Source of the DNA: an uncultured Bacteroidales bacterium
Lineage (GTDB): Bacteria > Bacteroidota > Bacteroidia > Bacteroidales > Bacteroidaceae
DNA: 64,000 nucleotides
NCBI GenBank assembly: GCA_902802815.1
Contig: CADCNQ010000014.1
Coordinates: forward strand, 20,754 to 84,753
Reading direction: 5' to 3'
The position numbers and the translations under genes were made by a program. Every line of letters starts with the position of its first letter. Position 1 is the stretch's first letter. The notes below the pieces were generated by a model. That model did not search any database, was not told the origin of the DNA, and was given only the letters and a program-made list of their open reading frames with translations. Positions 18,665 to 31,707 of this stretch are shown here, piece by piece.

Positions 18665-21209
18665 ACTCAATATGTATAAGTTTAAAGATGTTGTGAATAC
18701 CAGCAACTAATTCTATGTATGGCCTCGACGGATCAAGGGGTTGATATAGCGTTTTGTATGTACCGTTCCTTTGGAAATAACCCGGGAAATACATAAGATT
18801 ACTTCCGTCACGATTTCTTTCCGAGAACGGGTTGTTCTTTTCTGAAAGGTCGCCCCAGAAGAATCTGACTCCGATGAATTCATGAATTTTCAGCTTACGG
18901 ATACCGGGAATTCTATTGAAAAGTTTACCATTCATTTCCCATGAAAGCATCAAAGTGGCATTCATATCCGTAAGGAACTCATAGTTATCGATGAGCGAGA
19001 ACGTATTGTCCTGTATGACGTATGAGAAGTTGGCAGCCGGCATCACAAGCATTGGGAACGGCACCTGATTCCACTGGTATTGAGCCTTGAAATTAATATC
19101 GAAACGACCCCAGGAACGCATCCAGAATCTTTTACCTAATTCGATAAACGTCTGGTTTGAGTTATAGTTGCCGCCAAGGAAATCCTTAACACCTACAATA
19201 TGTCCTATTGCCACCACAGGCGAGTCGTAGTTTGTCTTACGACGACGCTGCTTGGAATTCAGCCATGTCACACCAGGCTGCCATTCCAAACGCACATGGA
19301 ACTCACTCAATGTCAAAAAGCGACGATTGAACGGACGGTCAAACCTAAAGTCCATTTCAGGCATCGTCCAGTCCTGACCTTCTCCGTGAGAGTGTACATC
19401 CTGATAGAAAAGGTTTCTGGCTCCCTCCATACGTTCTCTACGGTATCCGACAGTAAAACGCAAGCCGTTCTCCCACTCACGGTCATACTGCAGATGTATT
19501 CTCTGAGTGTAAGCCTGATGATCAAGGCTTGTCCATTTCCAAGCCGTAACGACATTATCCTTATCTGTATCGATGAATCGGTCTGTTGGGGTCACAACAT
19601 CATAATAATATTCTGCGGAGAGATTGTTCACAGGATATTCAAAGGGAAGAGCCTTTTTCTCATTGAAAGAATATGTAAACTTACCCATACCCTTCACCTG
19701 CTTATCCGAGAAACCGTAACCCACATATCCTTCTGCAAAAGCATGAGGATTCAATGCGGCCGTTGTCATACCGGAAAGACGCAACTTGAATCCTTCCACT
19801 TTATTCCATGCAAAAGTCGTATTCACCGGACCGAAGTCAAACTTGGACGGCTTCGTGGGATCCATATTCGTTTCAATATAGTTCTCGATGAACGCTTTCA
19901 ATACCCACAACACCTGTTTGAATCCCGGCACATTGGACAGACGTTTTACGAACAAATCCATTGTACTCTCCGTCTTCGTAAGGGGTACGGGACGCACATT
20001 TTCCCAGAAGGCCTCGTCACGCATCTCAGCAGATGAATTTATCTTTGTATCGCCATTGAACTTGAACACGGTCTTGTCAATGGGATCGAAACTGAAATCC
20101 GTCATTCGCTCTACGCGCTCCACCTGTGCCTTTTGAATCCAGTTTGCCAGTTTGAGCTGAGCTATCATCTTCGAATCAAAGAGCACCTGATCGCCTGTGG
20201 GCAGAGTCATGAAATTTTGATGGAGATCCAACTGGTCCATATAGTTAAGATTTGCCATCTTGGGTATTGAAATTTCCGCTCTCTTCACACGCCACGATGA
20301 ATCCGCCTGTATAAACAGGGCACCGGAAAATCCTACATCGTAACTGTTATTAGGCGTGAAATCCAATTGATAACACTTTGTCCCGGCTATTTCTAGTGTA
20401 TCTACAATAAAATAACGATAGAAAGCTATTGCATGTCCCGTGGAGATTGGAGATACGAACTCATGCTGCATAAAACGTATATTATCCTGATATATGTCTA
20501 TCTCCCTGAACAGATCGCCGATAATGGTTTCAAACATGTCCATGGAGAAGAATTCGTTCACACCGTTGTCACGTTTACCGTCAATGATGGTTTTCTCTGT
20601 CTTAGGTTCTTTACGGTATACGCGCCTCATTACCTGCTCCTGCACCATGAGGGGAAGTATGAGTTTACCTGTTTCCGGACAATATTCCACATGCTCCCTC
20701 AACTGTGGAAAGCGCTTGAAATGATCATCATCGAACACTTTTTCCGTAAACTCATTAAGCGAGAATGTCACTTTCTCGTATTTCTGATAAGAGAAGAACG
20801 CATTCCTGCGAAGGTCATTGTCCGTCTTGGCGGCAATCACCTTTTTCATCATTTCCACCGCAGGATTATTCTTTCGGGAATATTTCTGTTTTTTTACCTT
20901 AACCTCAACCTCCTTCATTTGGGAAGACGACTCCTTCAGACGCACCGTCATACGCCTTGAACCGGAAATCTTCTCGGTGTACGTTTCAAAACCCATCATT
21001 GACACCTGTAATGTGCCTTTACGGATTGGTATCTTGAAATGTCCATTATAGTCCGTCACTTGCATGGTGGACTTATCTTCCAGATAATAGACATGAGCGC
21101 CCGGCAACGGTTCACTGAGCGCATCATCCAGTACAACACCCTGAACGTATTGTGCCAGAGCATTGAAACTCAAAAGAGTGAATAGGAAAAAGAAGAAGAT
21201 TCTCCTCAT
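18588..21209 (-). CDS. DUF5686-type outer-membrane protein with carboxypeptidase-regulatory-like domain
   Basis: 873 residues. Signal peptide MRRIFFFFLFTLLSFNALAQ, then a carboxypeptidase-D regulatory-like beta-sandwich (about 20-95: GVVLDDALSEPLPGAHVYY, TDYNGHFKIPI). A long region without recognised catalysis follows, and a C-terminal beta-barrel of alternating aromatic strands. Architecture and wording such as MMKKVIAAKTDND match the DUF5686 family common in Bacteroidetes; function unknown, probably outer-membrane. The ATG at 21209 directly precedes the signal peptide. Its 3' end overlaps the next gene in another frame. Confidence 0.8.
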   Translation of the reverse strand: MRRIFFFFLFTLLSFNALAQYVQGVVLDDALSEPLPGAHVYYLEDKSTMQVTDYNGHFKIPIRKGTLQVSMMGFETYTEKISGSRRMTVRLKESSSQMKEVEVKVKKQKYSRKNNPAVEMMKKVIAAKTDNDLRRNAFFSYQKYEKVTFSLNEFTEKVFDDDHFKRFPQLREHVEYCPETGKLILPLMVQEQVMRRVYRKEPKTEKTIIDGKRDNGVNEFFSMDMFETIIGDLFREIDIYQDNIRFMQHEFVSPISTGHAIAFYRYFIVDTLEIAGTKCYQLDFTPNNSYDVGFSGALFIQADSSWRVKRAEISIPKMANLNYMDQLDLHQNFMTLPTGDQVLFDSKMIAQLKLANWIQKAQVERVERMTDFSFDPIDKTVFKFNGDTKINSSAEMRDEAFWENVRPVPLTKTESTMDLFVKRLSNVPGFKQVLWVLKAFIENYIETNMDPTKPSKFDFGPVNTTFAWNKVEGFKLRLSGMTTAALNPHAFAEGYVGYGFSDKQVKGMGKFTYSFNEKKALPFEYPVNNLSAEYYYDVVTPTDRFIDTDKDNVVTAWKWTSLDHQAYTQRIHLQYDREWENGLRFTVGYRRERMEGARNLFYQDVHSHGEGQDWTMPEMDFRFDRPFNRRFLTLSEFHVRLEWQPGVTWLNSKQRRRKTNYDSPVVAIGHIVGVKDFLGGNYNSNQTFIELGKRFWMRSWGRFDINFKAQYQWNQVPFPMLVMPAANFSYVIQDNTFSLIDNYEFLTDMNATLMLSWEMNGKLFNRIPGIRKLKIHEFIGVRFFWGDLSEKNNPFSERNRDGSNLMYFPGYFQRNGTYKTLYQPLDPSRPYIELVAGIHNIFKLIHIEYVHRINYLRPGTQTWGIRYTFRMYM

Positions 21210-21232
21210 CACTTTTTCTTTTTTATTTATCA

Positions 21233-21277
21233 AAGGTGGGGAAACGAAACGACATTATGCCGCACGCCCCCCACCTT
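21233..21277 (-). terminator. hairpin downstream of rpoC
   Basis: AAGGTGGGG and CCCCACCTT pair across a loop of about 27 bases in the 74-base gap between rpoC and the DUF5686 gene. No T run follows on the minus strand, so read-through is likely. A partial terminator or RNA-processing site is inferred. Confidence 0.4.
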
Positions 21278-21283
21278 CAATTA

Positions 21284-24200
21284 TCAATATTCAAAATCGT
21301 AGTCGAATACAGCACGGGAAATCGGGCGACGACGCTCCATCTCCTCACGTGTATGAACTACAATCTTCTCAAACTCACGCAGGCCGGTACCGGCAGGAAT
21401 CAAGTGACCGCATATAACGTTCTCCTTCATACCCTCAAGCATATCGCTCTTGCCGTTGATAGCCGCATCGTTGAGCACCTTCGTAGTCTCCTGGAAGGAT
21501 GCTGCCGACATGAAGCTGGAAGTCTGCAGGGCTGCACGGGTAATACCCTGAAGTATCTGCGTTGATGTAGCAGGCACTGCATCACGCACCTGAACAGTGC
21601 GCAGGTCGCGACGCTTGAGCTGAGAATTCTCGTCGCGCAGCGCACGGGCGCTAACGATCTGACCCTTTTGGAACTTCTCACTATCTCCGGCATCCGTCAC
21701 GACCTTTTTGCCCCAGATACGGTCGTTTTCCTCGTTGAATTCGAGTTTATCAACCATCTGCTGCTCCAAGAAACGAGTATCACCAGGCTCTACAATCTGC
21801 ACCTTGCGCATCATCTGACGCACAATCACCTCAAAGTGCTTGTCGTTAATCTTAACACCCTGCAGGCGATAAACATCCTGCACCTCGTTGACAATGTATT
21901 CCTGGACAGCCGTAGGACCCTTGATGGCCAGGATGTCTGCAGGAGTCACCGCACCGTCGGACAAAGGAGTGCCGGCACGAACATAATCGTTGTCCTGTAC
22001 CAGAATCTGTTTTGACAGAGGCACAAGGTACCTGCGCTGGTCGCCCACCTTAGTCGTAATTATAATCTCGCGGTTACCGCGCTTGAGCTTACCCATTGTA
22101 ACCTCACCGTCCACCTCGGCAACAATGGCGGGATTGGACGGATTGCGGGCCTCGAACAACTCTGTGACACGGGGCAGACCACCGGTGATATCACCACCGC
22201 CTGCCACGACACGGGGAATCTTGACAAGAATACCGCCGGCACTGATTTCCTGACCGTCCTCAACAACTATGTGGCCTCCGATGGGAAGGTTGTAAGTGCG
22301 CAGTACCTCACCGTCTTTGCTGACAATATGCACTGCAGGCATCTTTGTCTTGTCCTTGCTCTCAATTACAATAAGTTCTCTCAGACCTGTGGCATCATCC
22401 GTTTCTACACGATAGGTAACATTCTCGATGACATCGACAAATTCTATCTTACCGGGAACTTCCGTTACGATAACCGCATTGAACGGATCCCATTTAGCAA
22501 TAATGTCACCTTTCTGCACCAGTTCCTTGTCACCCTTGAAAAGAGTGCTACCATAAGGCACATTCTGAGTCAAAAGCACAATACCGGTCTTAGGCTCAAT
22601 GAAGCGAACTTCCGTCAGACGTCCTATAACAACCATTGCAGCCTTACCTTCTTCGTCATGCACATCCACAGTACGCAGTTCATCAAACTCAACACGGCAG
22701 TCGTACTTTGCCTTAATCATCGCATTTGCAGCCGCATTACCTGCCACACCACCGGCATGGAACGTACGCAGAGTAAGCTGTGTACCAGGCTCACCGATAC
22801 TTTGTGCTGCAATGACGCCAACAGCCTCACCTTTCTGCACCATACGACGTGTTGCAAGGTTACGACCGTAACACTTCATACAGACACCCTTGCGGCTCTC
22901 ACAAGTAAGCACACTTCGGATTTCCACCATTTCTATCGGGCTCTCTTCAATCTCCTGAGCGATAGATTCTGTGATTTCTTCACCTGCAGCTACAATGAGC
23001 TTGCTGGTAAGAGGATTTATGACATCATGAACACTGACACGACCGAGAATACGATCATACAGGCTCACCTTCACTTCATCGCCATCCTTCAAGGCGGTGC
23101 ACTCCAAGCCACGCAAGGTGCCGCAATCCTCTTCTGTGATGATGACATCGTGAGAGACATCCACCAGACGACGAGTCAGGTAACCTGCATCGGCAGTCTT
23201 CAAGGCGGTATCAGCCAGACCCTTACGGGCACCATGAGTAGATATAAAGTACTCCAACACCGACATACCCTCCTTAAAGTTTGAAAGAATGGGGTTCTCA
23301 ATGGTGTCTGGCTCTGCACCGGCCTTCTGAGGCTTGGCCATCAGACCACGCATACCAGAGAGCTGGCTAATCTGACCGGACGAACCACGGGCTCCGGAAT
23401 CCAGCATCATATATACGGCATTGAATCCGTCTTCCGCAGCTGCCATCTCCTTCATCAACACCTTTGTCAGGTCGTTGTTGACCTTGGTCCAAGTCTCAAT
23501 CACTTTGTTGTGACGGTCCTTGTCGGTGATGATACCCATTGCATAGTCGTCGGTAATACGCTCGATTTCCTCGTTTCCGGCATCCACAAGGGCTTTCTTC
23601 TCCTCAGGCACGATAATATCACCCAAGTTGAAGGACAGACCGCCTTCGTATGCCATCTTGTAGCCGAGGTTCTTGATTCCATCGAGGAACTCGCACGCAC
23701 GGGCCACACCAACGCTCTTTATCACATTGGTAATAATACCACGCAAGGTCTTCTTTGAGATGATATCGTTAAAGAAGCCTATTTCATTGGGGATTACCTC
23801 GTTGGCGATAACACGACCTACAGAGGTCTCCACAAGATGCTTTCCATATGTGCCGTCTTCAAGGATGTCGTCTACCAGCACATGTACGGGGGCATGTACA
23901 TCCACCTTCTTCTCATTGTAAGCAATGATAGCTTCTTCCGTACCATAGAATGTGCTACCACTACCTTTGGCACCGGGACGGAGTTTCGTGATGTAGTACA
24001 GACCCAACACCATATCCTGAGAGGGCACAGTGATAGGATCACCGTTTGCAGGGTTCAGGATATTGTGGCTCTGCAGCATCAAAATCTGGGCCTCCAGAAT
24101 TGCCTCATTAGACAAAGGCAAATGCACAGCCATCTGGTCACCGTCGAAGTCGGCATTGAATGCCGTACATGCCAACGGATGCAACTGAATTGCCTTGCCT

Positions 24201-25597
24201 TCGATCATCTTAGGCTGGAAGGCCTGAATACCAAGTCTGTGCAGTGTCGGAGCACGGTTTAGGAGCACGGGATGTCCCTTCATCACATTCTCCAATATAT
24301 CCCAAATCACAGGTTCCCTGCGATCCACAATCTTCTTTGCACTCTTCACCGTCTTCACCACACCGCGCTCTATCAGCTTACGTATGATAAACGGCTTGTA
24401 GAGCTCTGCTGCCATCAACTTAGGCAGACCGCACTCGCCCATCTTCAACTCAGGACCGACAACGATAACGGAACGCGCTGAATAGTCAACACGCTTACCC
24501 AGCAGATTCTGACGGAAGCGGCCCTGCTTACCCTTAAGGGAGTCACTGAGAGACTTCAGAGGACGATTGTTCTCGCTCTTCACAGCAGAAGCTCTGCGAC
24601 TGTTGTCGAACAGGCTGTCTACAGCCTCCTGTAGCATGCGCTTCTCGTTGCGAAGAATCACCTCGGGAGCCTTAATCTCCATGAGACGTTTGAGGCGGTT
24701 GTTACGGATTATGACACGACGATAGAGATCGTTCAGGTCGCTCGTAGCAAAACGGCCGCCGTCCAGTGGTACGAGGGGACGCAATTCAGGCGGGATCACC
24801 GGCAGAATCTTAATAATCATCCACTCGGGCTTGTTGCGTCCTGCACTTGCACGGAAGCTCTCCACTACCTGCAGACGCTTCAAAGCATCGCTCTTACGCT
24901 GCTGCGCACCTTCCACGCTTGCCATATCGCGTAACTGGTAACTCAAACTGTCCAAGTCCAGTCTTACCAACAGATCGTAGATAGCCTCGGCACCCATCTT
25001 GGCAATGAACTTCTGAGGATCGTCATCGGGCAACATCTGATTCTCTCTTGAGAGTTTGTCCATTGCTGCCTGATACTCTTCCTCGGAAAGCACATCATAC
25101 TGACGGTATACTCCATCCTCGATAGAGCGGTCGTCGTTCTCATTCTTGGGGCCTAACACACCGGGCTGAATCACCACGTATCTCTCGTAGTAGATTACAG
25201 AGTCCAGTTTCTTGCTGGGCAAACCCAGCAGATAACCAATCTTGTTGGGCAGTGAACGGAAATACCAGATGTGAGCCACCGGCACAACGAGACTGATGTG
25301 ACCGCTACGCTCGCGGCGTACTTTCTTCTCTGTTACCTCCACGCCGCAACGGTCGCAGACAATACCACGGTAACGGATGCGCTTGTATTTTCCGCAATGA
25401 CACTCGAAATCCTTTGTGGGACCGAAAATGCGCTCGCAGAACAGACCGTCACGCTCTGGCTTGTACGTACGATAGTTGATAGTTTCGGGCTTCAACACTT
25501 CACCATAAGAGTTCTCGAGAATCTCCTCGGGAGAAGCCAGTCCGACTGTGATCTTAGTAAAGTTATTCTTTACTTTGGTTTCTTTCTTGAAAGCCAT
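21284..25597 (-). CDS. rpoC: RNA polymerase beta' subunit
   Basis: 1437 residues, normal for Bacteroidetes. The N-terminal zinc finger reads [20 protein letters not shown] (about 67-86), and the catalytic Mg loop is [12 protein letters not shown]. The trigger-loop/bridge-helix regions and the second zinc site ([16 protein letters not shown]) are present. The ATG at 25597 begins [13 protein letters not shown]; a longer frame to 25639 would overlap rpoB and lacks family support. It follows rpoB by 25 bases. Confidence 0.98.
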   Translation of the reverse strand: MAFKKETKVKNNFTKITVGLASPEEILENSYGEVLKPETINYRTYKPERDGLFCERIFGPTKDFECHCGKYKRIRYRGIVCDRCGVEVTEKKVRRERSGHISLVVPVAHIWYFRSLPNKIGYLLGLPSKKLDSVIYYERYVVIQPGVLGPKNENDDRSIEDGVYRQYDVLSEEEYQAAMDKLSRENQMLPDDDPQKFIAKMGAEAIYDLLVRLDLDSLSYQLRDMASVEGAQQRKSDALKRLQVVESFRASAGRNKPEWMIIKILPVIPPELRPLVPLDGGRFATSDLNDLYRRVIIRNNRLKRLMEIKAPEVILRNEKRMLQEAVDSLFDNSRRASAVKSENNRPLKSLSDSLKGKQGRFRQNLLGKRVDYSARSVIVVGPELKMGECGLPKLMAAELYKPFIIRKLIERGVVKTVKSAKKIVDRREPVIWDILENVMKGHPVLLNRAPTLHRLGIQAFQPKMIEGKAIQLHPLACTAFNADFDGDQMAVHLPLSNEAILEAQILMLQSHNILNPANGDPITVPSQDMVLGLYYITKLRPGAKGSGSTFYGTEEAIIAYNEKKVDVHAPVHVLVDDILEDGTYGKHLVETSVGRVIANEVIPNEIGFFNDIISKKTLRGIITNVIKSVGVARACEFLDGIKNLGYKMAYEGGLSFNLGDIIVPEEKKALVDAGNEEIERITDDYAMGIITDKDRHNKVIETWTKVNNDLTKVLMKEMAAAEDGFNAVYMMLDSGARGSSGQISQLSGMRGLMAKPQKAGAEPDTIENPILSNFKEGMSVLEYFISTHGARKGLADTALKTADAGYLTRRLVDVSHDVIITEEDCGTLRGLECTALKDGDEVKVSLYDRILGRVSVHDVINPLTSKLIVAAGEEITESIAQEIEESPIEMVEIRSVLTCESRKGVCMKCYGRNLATRRMVQKGEAVGVIAAQSIGEPGTQLTLRTFHAGGVAGNAAANAMIKAKYDCRVEFDELRTVDVHDEEGKAAMVVIGRLTEVRFIEPKTGIVLLTQNVPYGSTLFKGDKELVQKGDIIAKWDPFNAVIVTEVPGKIEFVDVIENVTYRVETDDATGLRELIVIESKDKTKMPAVHIVSKDGEVLRTYNLPIGGHIVVEDGQEISAGGILVKIPRVVAGGGDITGGLPRVTELFEARNPSNPAIVAEVDGEVTMGKLKRGNREIIITTKVGDQRRYLVPLSKQILVQDNDYVRAGTPLSDGAVTPADILAIKGPTAVQEYIVNEVQDVYRLQGVKINDKHFEVIVRQMMRKVQIVEPGDTRFLEQQMVDKLEFNEENDRIWGKKVVTDAGDSEKFQKGQIVSARALRDENSQLKRRDLRTVQVRDAVPATSTQILQGITRAALQTSSFMSAASFQETTKVLNDAAINGKSDMLEGMKENVICGHLIPAGTGLREFEKIVVHTREEMERRRPISRAVFDYDFEY

Positions 25598-25622
25598 ATA
25601 TCGTATAAGTTCCTTGACGTTA

Positions 25623-28600
25623 TTAATCCAGTGAAACACTCAAGCCGAGACCTCTCAATTCGTGCAGCAACACGTTCAGAGACTCCGGAATACCGGGAGT
25701 AGGCATAGGATCGCCCTTGACGATAGCCTCGTATGCCTTTGCCCTGCCCATCACATCATCACTCTTAATAGTGAGGATTTCCTGCAGCACGTGGCTTGCT
25801 CCGAAGGCTTCGATAGCCCATACCTCCATCTCACCAAAACGCTGACCACCAAACTGTGCTTTACCACCCAGAGGCTGCTGTGTAATGAGACTGTACGGAC
25901 CGATTGAACGGGCATGCATCTTGTCCTCCACCATGTGACCGAGTTTAAGCATGTAGGCAATACCAACTGTAGCCAACTGGTCGAAGGGCTCGCCTGTAGC
26001 ACCGTCATACAACTGCGTTGAGCAGTAGCGAGGCAGACCGGCCTTGTCAGTCCATTCGTTGAGGTCATCCAATTTAGCACCGTCGAAGATAGGTGTGGCA
26101 AACTTCACACCGAGCTTCTTACCGGCTGCACCGAGCACCGTCTCAAATATCTGACCTATATTCATACGAGAAGGCACGCCCAGAGGGTTCAGTACGATAT
26201 CCACCGGTGTACCGTCAGCCAGGAACGGCATGTCCTCCTGACGCACCACCTTAGACACGATACCCTTATTACCGTGACGACCGGCCATCTTGTCACCAAC
26301 ACCGATCTTTCTCTTCTTGGCGATATACACCTTAGCCATCTGCATGATACCGCTTGGCAGATCGTCACCGATAGTAATAGCAAAGTGACGACGCTGATTC
26401 TCGGCACCCAGCAACTTGAATTTCTTTATGAAGTTCATGATGAGCTGGCGAATAAGCTCATTGGTGTGCTTGTCTGATGTCCAACCACTGAGCTGAACGG
26501 CAGTATAGTCAATGGTCATGAGCATACCTTCCTCAAACTCCTTGCCTGCGGGAATAATCTCTGCACCGCTATAGTCCACCACTCCTGCACTCTTCTTACC
26601 GTTGGTCAACTCCAGGAGCTTGTCAACAAGAATCATGCGCAAATCTTCCACCTTGCTGTTGAATTCCTCATCAACGGCAGCCAGACGCAACTTGTCCTGA
26701 GCGCGGCTCTTGCGGGTCTTGACAGCCTTGGAGAAGAGTTTCTTGTCGATTACCACACCAGACAGCGAAGGAGTTGCCTTGAGTGAAGCATCCTTCACAT
26801 CACCTGCCTTGTCACCGAAGATGGCTCGCAGCAACTTCTCTTCAGGAGAAGGATCGCTCTCACCCTTCGGGGTAATCTTACCAATCATGATATCACCTGG
26901 CTCTACGCGAGCGCCCACACGTATGATACCATTTTCATCAAGATCCTTGGTAGCTTCTTCGCTCACATTGGGAATGTCGCTGGTAAGTTCCTCCATACCA
27001 CGCTTTGTCTCGCGCACTTCCAAACTGAACTCCTCCACGTGTATACTCGTGAGGATATCCTCCCTCACGATACGTTCGTTGAGCACGATAGCATCCTCGT
27101 AGTTGTAACCCTTCCAAGGCATGTATGCCACGAGGAGGTTACGGCCCAGAGCAATCTCACCGTTCTCGGTAGAGTAACCTTCTGTGAGAATATCACCGGC
27201 CTTCACACGCTGACCCTTCTCGCAGATGGGACGCAGGTCGATGGTCATATTCTGATTCGTACGACGGAACTTGGGAATACGGTATTCCTTCAGAGCGGGT
27301 TCGAAGCTTACGAACTCCTCCTCTTCCGTACGGTCATAGAGAATACGGATTGTAGTAGCATCCACATATTCCACTATACCGTCACCTTCAGCAGTAATCA
27401 TTGTGCGGGAGTCCTCACAAAGCTGCTTCTCAATACCGGTACCTACGATAGGAGCTTCACAACGTACCAGGGGCACGGCCTGACGCATCATGTTTGATCC
27501 CATCAGTGCACGGTGTGCGTCATCGTGCTCCAGGAACGGAATCATGCTGGCGGCGATAGAGGCAATCTGCTGAGGAGCCACGTCCATCAGATTCACCTGC
27601 GCAGGGGGTACCACGGGATAGTCGTCATCCTTACGGCACTTTACCACCTTGCGGATAAATGAACCGTCATCTCTCAGGGGAGCATTACCCTGACCGATAA
27701 CCAGACCCTCCTCCTCTTCTGCCGTCATATACTGAACACCGGCATCCGTGAGATCCACCATAGAATCCTTCACCTTACGATACGGAGTCTCGATGAAACC
27801 GAGGTCATTTATCTTAGCAAACACACAAAGTGAACTGATAAGACCGATGTTAGGTCCTTCAGGAGACTCAATGGGACAGAGACGTCCATAGTGTGTGTAG
27901 TGTACGTCACGCACCTCGAAACCAGCTCTCTCACGCGACAGACCGCCGGGACCCAGGGCAGAAAGACGACGTTTGTGTGTCACCTCTGCAAGAGGGTTCG
28001 TCTGATCCATGAACTGCGACAGGGCGTTCGTTCCGAAGAACGAGTTGATTACCGATGCGATAGTCTTGGCATTGATAAGGTCAGCAGGAGAGAACTTCTC
28101 GTTGTCACGCACATTCATACGTTCACGGATTGTGCGAGCCATGCGGGTCAAACCGATTGAGAACTGGTTGGCCAGCTGCTCACCCACCGTACGTACACGG
28201 CGGTTGGACAGGTGGTCGATATCATCCACGTTTGCCTTTGAGTTGACCAACTCAATGAGGTACTTGATAATGGCGATGATATCCTCCTTGGTCAGCACGC
28301 GGATGCTGTCATCGATATCCAGGTTCAACTTGTGGTTGATACGATAGCGGCCCACATCACCCAAGTCGTAGCGCTTGTCAGAGAAGAAGAGGTTGATGAT
28401 TACCTCTCGTGCACTGGCATCATCTGCAGGCTCTGCGTTGCGAAGCTGGCGATAGATGTAGTAGATGGCCTCGTGCTCTGAGTTGGACGTATCCTTCTGC
28501 AGAGTGTTGAATATGATATTGAAGTCTGTTCCCAGAGCATTGTGCTTGTGCACCAGAATACTCGACACACCGCTCTCCAGAATGAGATTGATGTTATCAT

Positions 28601-29432
28601 CGCTGAGTTCGCTCTCACGGGGCAGCAACACCTCGTTACGCTCGATACTTACCACCTCACCCGTATCCTCGTCCACGAAATCTTCGTGCCAGGTGTGCAG
28701 CACATTGGCAGCAAGTTTCTCTCCGGCATATGTCTTGAGGTTCTGGCGAGTCACCTTCACCTCTTCTGCCAGGTCAAATATCTCGAGAATCTCACGGTCG
28801 CTCTCGTAACCGATAGCACGGAGCAACGTCGTCACGGGCAACTTCTTCTTACGGTCGATATAAGCGTACATCACATTGTTGATGTCCGTGGCAAACTCAA
28901 TCCAGCTGCCTTTGAACGGGATGATACGGGCTGAATACAGCTGCGTGCCGTTCGTGTGGAGCGAGCTTGAGAAGAACACACCGGGCGAACGGTGCAATTG
29001 GCTTACGATGACACGCTCAGCACCGTTGATTACAAACGTGCCGTTGTGAGTCATATACGGGATGTTGCCCAGGAAGACTTCCTGAACTTGCATGTCAAAA
29101 TCGACATGTTCGGGATCCGTGCAGTAAAGTTTCAGTTTTGCCTTGAGGGGCACACTGTAGGTCAGACCGCGCTCCAGACACTCTTCGATGGAGTAGCGAG
29201 GCGGGTCGATATAGTAATCCAGAAACTCAAGAACGAAATTGTTTCTAGTGTCCATGATGGGGAAATTCTCACTGAACACTTTATACAGACCGTCGTTCTT
29301 GCGCTGTTCTGGTGGGGTATCCAACTGGAGGAAGTCATGAAACGACTTCAGCTGCACCTCCAAGAAATCGGGATAGGGCATCGGGTTCTTGATAGATGCA
29401 AAATTGACACGGTTGTTGATAATTTTAGCCAT
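25623..29432 (-). CDS. rpoB: RNA polymerase beta subunit
   Basis: 1269 residues. The rifampicin-binding segment reads [20 protein letters not shown] then [20 protein letters not shown], wild-type at the common resistance positions. The C-terminal [20 protein letters not shown] is the beta clamp-connector block. It is separated from rplL by a 139-base gap with an attenuator-like hairpin. Confidence 0.98.
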   Translation of the reverse strand: MAKIINNRVNFASIKNPMPYPDFLEVQLKSFHDFLQLDTPPEQRKNDGLYKVFSENFPIMDTRNNFVLEFLDYYIDPPRYSIEECLERGLTYSVPLKAKLKLYCTDPEHVDFDMQVQEVFLGNIPYMTHNGTFVINGAERVIVSQLHRSPGVFFSSSLHTNGTQLYSARIIPFKGSWIEFATDINNVMYAYIDRKKKLPVTTLLRAIGYESDREILEIFDLAEEVKVTRQNLKTYAGEKLAANVLHTWHEDFVDEDTGEVVSIERNEVLLPRESELSDDNINLILESGVSSILVHKHNALGTDFNIIFNTLQKDTSNSEHEAIYYIYRQLRNAEPADDASAREVIINLFFSDKRYDLGDVGRYRINHKLNLDIDDSIRVLTKEDIIAIIKYLIELVNSKANVDDIDHLSNRRVRTVGEQLANQFSIGLTRMARTIRERMNVRDNEKFSPADLINAKTIASVINSFFGTNALSQFMDQTNPLAEVTHKRRLSALGPGGLSRERAGFEVRDVHYTHYGRLCPIESPEGPNIGLISSLCVFAKINDLGFIETPYRKVKDSMVDLTDAGVQYMTAEEEEGLVIGQGNAPLRDDGSFIRKVVKCRKDDDYPVVPPAQVNLMDVAPQQIASIAASMIPFLEHDDAHRALMGSNMMRQAVPLVRCEAPIVGTGIEKQLCEDSRTMITAEGDGIVEYVDATTIRILYDRTEEEEFVSFEPALKEYRIPKFRRTNQNMTIDLRPICEKGQRVKAGDILTEGYSTENGEIALGRNLLVAYMPWKGYNYEDAIVLNERIVREDILTSIHVEEFSLEVRETKRGMEELTSDIPNVSEEATKDLDENGIIRVGARVEPGDIMIGKITPKGESDPSPEEKLLRAIFGDKAGDVKDASLKATPSLSGVVIDKKLFSKAVKTRKSRAQDKLRLAAVDEEFNSKVEDLRMILVDKLLELTNGKKSAGVVDYSGAEIIPAGKEFEEGMLMTIDYTAVQLSGWTSDKHTNELIRQLIMNFIKKFKLLGAENQRRHFAITIGDDLPSGIMQMAKVYIAKKRKIGVGDKMAGRHGNKGIVSKVVRQEDMPFLADGTPVDIVLNPLGVPSRMNIGQIFETVLGAAGKKLGVKFATPIFDGAKLDDLNEWTDKAGLPRYCSTQLYDGATGEPFDQLATVGIAYMLKLGHMVEDKMHARSIGPYSLITQQPLGGKAQFGGQRFGEMEVWAIEAFGASHVLQEILTIKSDDVMGRAKAYEAIVKGDPMPTPGIPESLNVLLHELRGLGLSVSLD

Positions 29433-29491
29433 GAACTTTTTCGCTTTTCTCTTTGCGTATGTGTGTACGTATTATTTTTTAGACGCAAAAA

Positions 29492-29524
29492 GGTAAAGAA
29501 CCCCCTACCAGGGGATTCCTTACC
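29492..29524 (-). terminator. attenuator-like hairpin between rplL and rpoB
   Basis: On the minus strand GGTAAGGAATCCCC pairs with GGGGGTTCTTTACC around a GGTA-like loop, followed by TTTTT. It looks like an intrinsic terminator that is probably only partly effective, since rpoB has no visible promoter of its own. E. coli also has an attenuator in this gap; its use here is inferred. Confidence 0.7.
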
Positions 29525-29571
29525 GTATATCCTGATTTACAGGTAATTACGTTTTGGGCTTTCGAACTGAA

Positions 29572-29949
29572 TTACTTCAACTCGATCTCTGCACCAGCCT
29601 CCTCAAGAGTCTTCTTCAGGCTCTCGGCGTCAGCCTTGGCGATACCCTCCTTCAGAGTGCTGGGAGCAGCATCTACGAGATCCTTAGCCTCCTTCAGGCC
29701 AAGACCACAAGCTTCCTTCACTGCCTTAACAACAGCGAGCTTGTTAGCACCGGCAGCCTTCAGAACAACGTCGAAGCTGTCCTTCTCCTCAGCTGCCTCA
29801 GCAGCGGGACCAGCAGCGGGACCAGCAACAGCAACAGCTGCAGCGGCGGGCTCAATTCCATACTCATCCTTCAGGATGGTTGCCAACTCATTAACTTCTT
29901 TCACAGTCAAGTTAACCAACTCTTCTGCAATAGCTTTCAAATCTGCCAT
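29572..29949 (-). CDS. rplL: 50S ribosomal protein L7/L12
   Basis: Stalk protein that recruits translational GTPases. 125 residues: N-terminal dimer domain ([20 protein letters not shown]), an Ala/Pro/Gly hinge (about 35-52) and the C-terminal domain [20 protein letters not shown]. It lies 51 bases after rplJ. Confidence 0.98.
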   Translation of the reverse strand: MADLKAIAEELVNLTVKEVNELATILKDEYGIEPAAAAVAVAGPAAGPAAEAAEEKDSFDVVLKAAGANKLAVVKAVKEACGLGLKEAKDLVDAAPSTLKEGIAKADAESLKKTLEEAGAEIELK

Positions 29950-30000
29950 TTTCGTATAAATTTATTTGTTTGTTAATTTTAGTTTTTCTTTTTCTCTCGA

Positions 30001-30519
30001 TTAACGCTTCTCCAACGTCTGGAGCACGCCGTGAATCGTATTCTGACCACTCTGCAGGGCTGACAGCACGTTCTTTGCAGGAGACTGCAGCAGAGCAACG
30101 ATATCTGCGATAACCTCGTTCTTGCTCTTGATAGCGCAGAGAGCCTCGAGCTGACCTTCACCCACATAGATACCTTCTTCAGCATAAGCTGCTTTCAGAG
30201 CGGGTTTCTCGAGCTTCTTGCTCTTCATCTCCTTCAGCATCTTGGCAGGCACGTTGGCTACCTCTGTGAACAACACTGCGGTAGTGCCCTTCAGGACAGG
30301 CTTCAGAGCCTCGAAATCCGTACCGGTAGCCTCGAGAGTCTTCTCAAGAAGGGTGTTCTTCACGAGCACCATCTTAAGATTGCTCTTAAAGCATGCACGA
30401 CGCAGATTGCTTGTAGCTGTTGCATCCATTCCCTCTACGTCTATCAGGTAGAAGTGAGGGTATTTCTGAATCAATTCACCCAATTGAGCGATGATTACAC
30501 TCTTATCTTCCTTTCTCAT
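30001..30519 (-). CDS. rplJ: 50S ribosomal protein L10
   Basis: Base of the L7/L12 stalk. 172 residues; DVEGMDATATSNLRRACFKS (about 24-43) and VKNTLLEKTLEATG are L10 features. It lies 15 bases after rplA, so the long L10-binding leader of E. coli is not present immediately upstream. Confidence 0.97.
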   Translation of the reverse strand: MRKEDKSVIIAQLGELIQKYPHFYLIDVEGMDATATSNLRRACFKSNLKMVLVKNTLLEKTLEATGTDFEALKPVLKGTTAVLFTEVANVPAKMLKEMKSKKLEKPALKAAYAEEGIYVGEGQLEALCAIKSKNEVIADIVALLQSPAKNVLSALQSGQNTIHGVLQTLEKR

Positions 30520-30534
30520 GATTCGTAGCAGTTA

Positions 30535-31233
30535 TTAGATTTCGTCAATAGCCTTCGGATCAATCTTGATGCCACGGCTCATTGTACTTGAAAGATAAAC
30601 ACTCTTCACATAGGTACCCTTGGCTGCACTGGGCTTGAGTTTCTGGATAGTAGCCATAAACTCTTTTGCATTCTCTGCAATCTGCTCCGGGGTGAAGGAA
30701 ACCTTACCGATGGAGGTATGCACGATACCAGTCTTGTCGACCTTGAAGTCGATCTTACCAGCCTTGACCTCACGGATAGCCTTAGCGACATCCATTGTCA
30801 CAGTACCGCTCTTAGGGTTGGGCATCAAGCCACGGGGACCGAGCACACGACCCAGAGCACCAATCTTACCCATGATAGCGGGCATCGTGATGATTACGTC
30901 GATATCTGTCCAACCACCCTTGATTTTCTCGATATATTCGTCGAGACCTACGTAGTCGGCACCAGCCTCCTTAGCAGCTGCTTCTGCATCGGGAGTACAC
31001 AGGCAAAGCACACGAGTCACCTTACCCGTTCCGTTGGGCAGAGACACAACGCCACGTACCATCTGGTTAGCCTTACGAGGATCTACGCCAAGACGCACGT
31101 CAATATCGACGCTAGCGTCAAACTTGGTAGTAGTAATCTCTTTTACCAAGGCAGCAGCCTCTTTCAGAGTGTAAGCTTTCCCTGCTTCAATCTTCTCGGC
31201 TACCAACTTCTGGTTTTTCGTCAGTTTACTCAT
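30535..31233 (-). CDS. rplA: 50S ribosomal protein L1
   Basis: L1 stalk protein that aids release of deacylated tRNA. 232 residues with the signature [20 protein letters not shown] near residue 122. It follows rplK by 21 bases. Confidence 0.98.
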   Translation of the reverse strand: MSKLTKNQKLVAEKIEAGKAYTLKEAAALVKEITTTKFDASVDIDVRLGVDPRKANQMVRGVVSLPNGTGKVTRVLCLCTPDAEAAAKEAGADYVGLDEYIEKIKGGWTDIDVIITMPAIMGKIGALGRVLGPRGLMPNPKSGTVTMDVAKAIREVKAGKIDFKVDKTGIVHTSIGKVSFTPEQIAENAKEFMATIQKLKPSAAKGTYVKSVYLSSTMSRGIKIDPKAIDEI

Positions 31234-31254
31234 AAGTTAATTGAAGTTTAAAAG

Positions 31255-31692
31255 TTATGCAGGGAATTCACCCTTTACCTTGATACCCATGCTGCGAGCT
31301 GTACCTGCAACGAGACGCATAGCGCTCTCTACAGTGAAACAGTTCAGGTCGGGCATCTTATCCTCTGCAATAGTCCTCACCTGATCCCAAGTGACCTCAG
31401 CCACCTTTTTACGGTTGGGCTCTGCAGAACCACTCTTGATTTTGCACATCTCCATCAGCTGTACTGCTACGGGAGGAGTCTTAACGATGAAATCGTATGA
31501 CTTGTCGGCATAGTACGTGATGACAACAGGGAGAGTCTTACCAGCCTTATCCTGTGTACGTGCATTGAAGGCCTTGCAGAAATCCATGATATTGATTCCC
31601 TTAGAACCCAATGCGGGGCCTACTGGAGGAGAAGGATTAGCTGCGCCGCCCTTTATCTGCAATTTGATAAATCCAGCAACTTCTTTTGCCAT
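31255..31692 (-). CDS. rplK: 50S ribosomal protein L11
   Basis: GTPase-centre protein and thiostrepton target. 145 residues with the proline-rich N-terminal loop [20 protein letters not shown] (about 15-34). It follows nusG by 15 bases. C-terminal [15 protein letters not shown] block intact. Confidence 0.98.
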   Translation of the reverse strand: MAKEVAGFIKLQIKGGAANPSPPVGPALGSKGINIMDFCKAFNARTQDKAGKTLPVVITYYADKSYDFIVKTPPVAVQLMEMCKIKSGSAEPNRKKVAEVTWDQVRTIAEDKMPDLNCFTVESAMRLVAGTARSMGIKVKGEFPA

Positions 31693-31707
31693 TTTCTTTT
31701 TACAATT

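Noticed and set aside
22271..23284. Open frame of 337 codons antisense to rpoC
   Set aside because: Same reason: it lies wholly inside a confident essential gene on the other strand and has no family features.
25623..29432. Rifampicin-resistance change in RpoB
   Set aside because: The resistance-determining segment matches the sensitive sequence at the usual positions that I can read.
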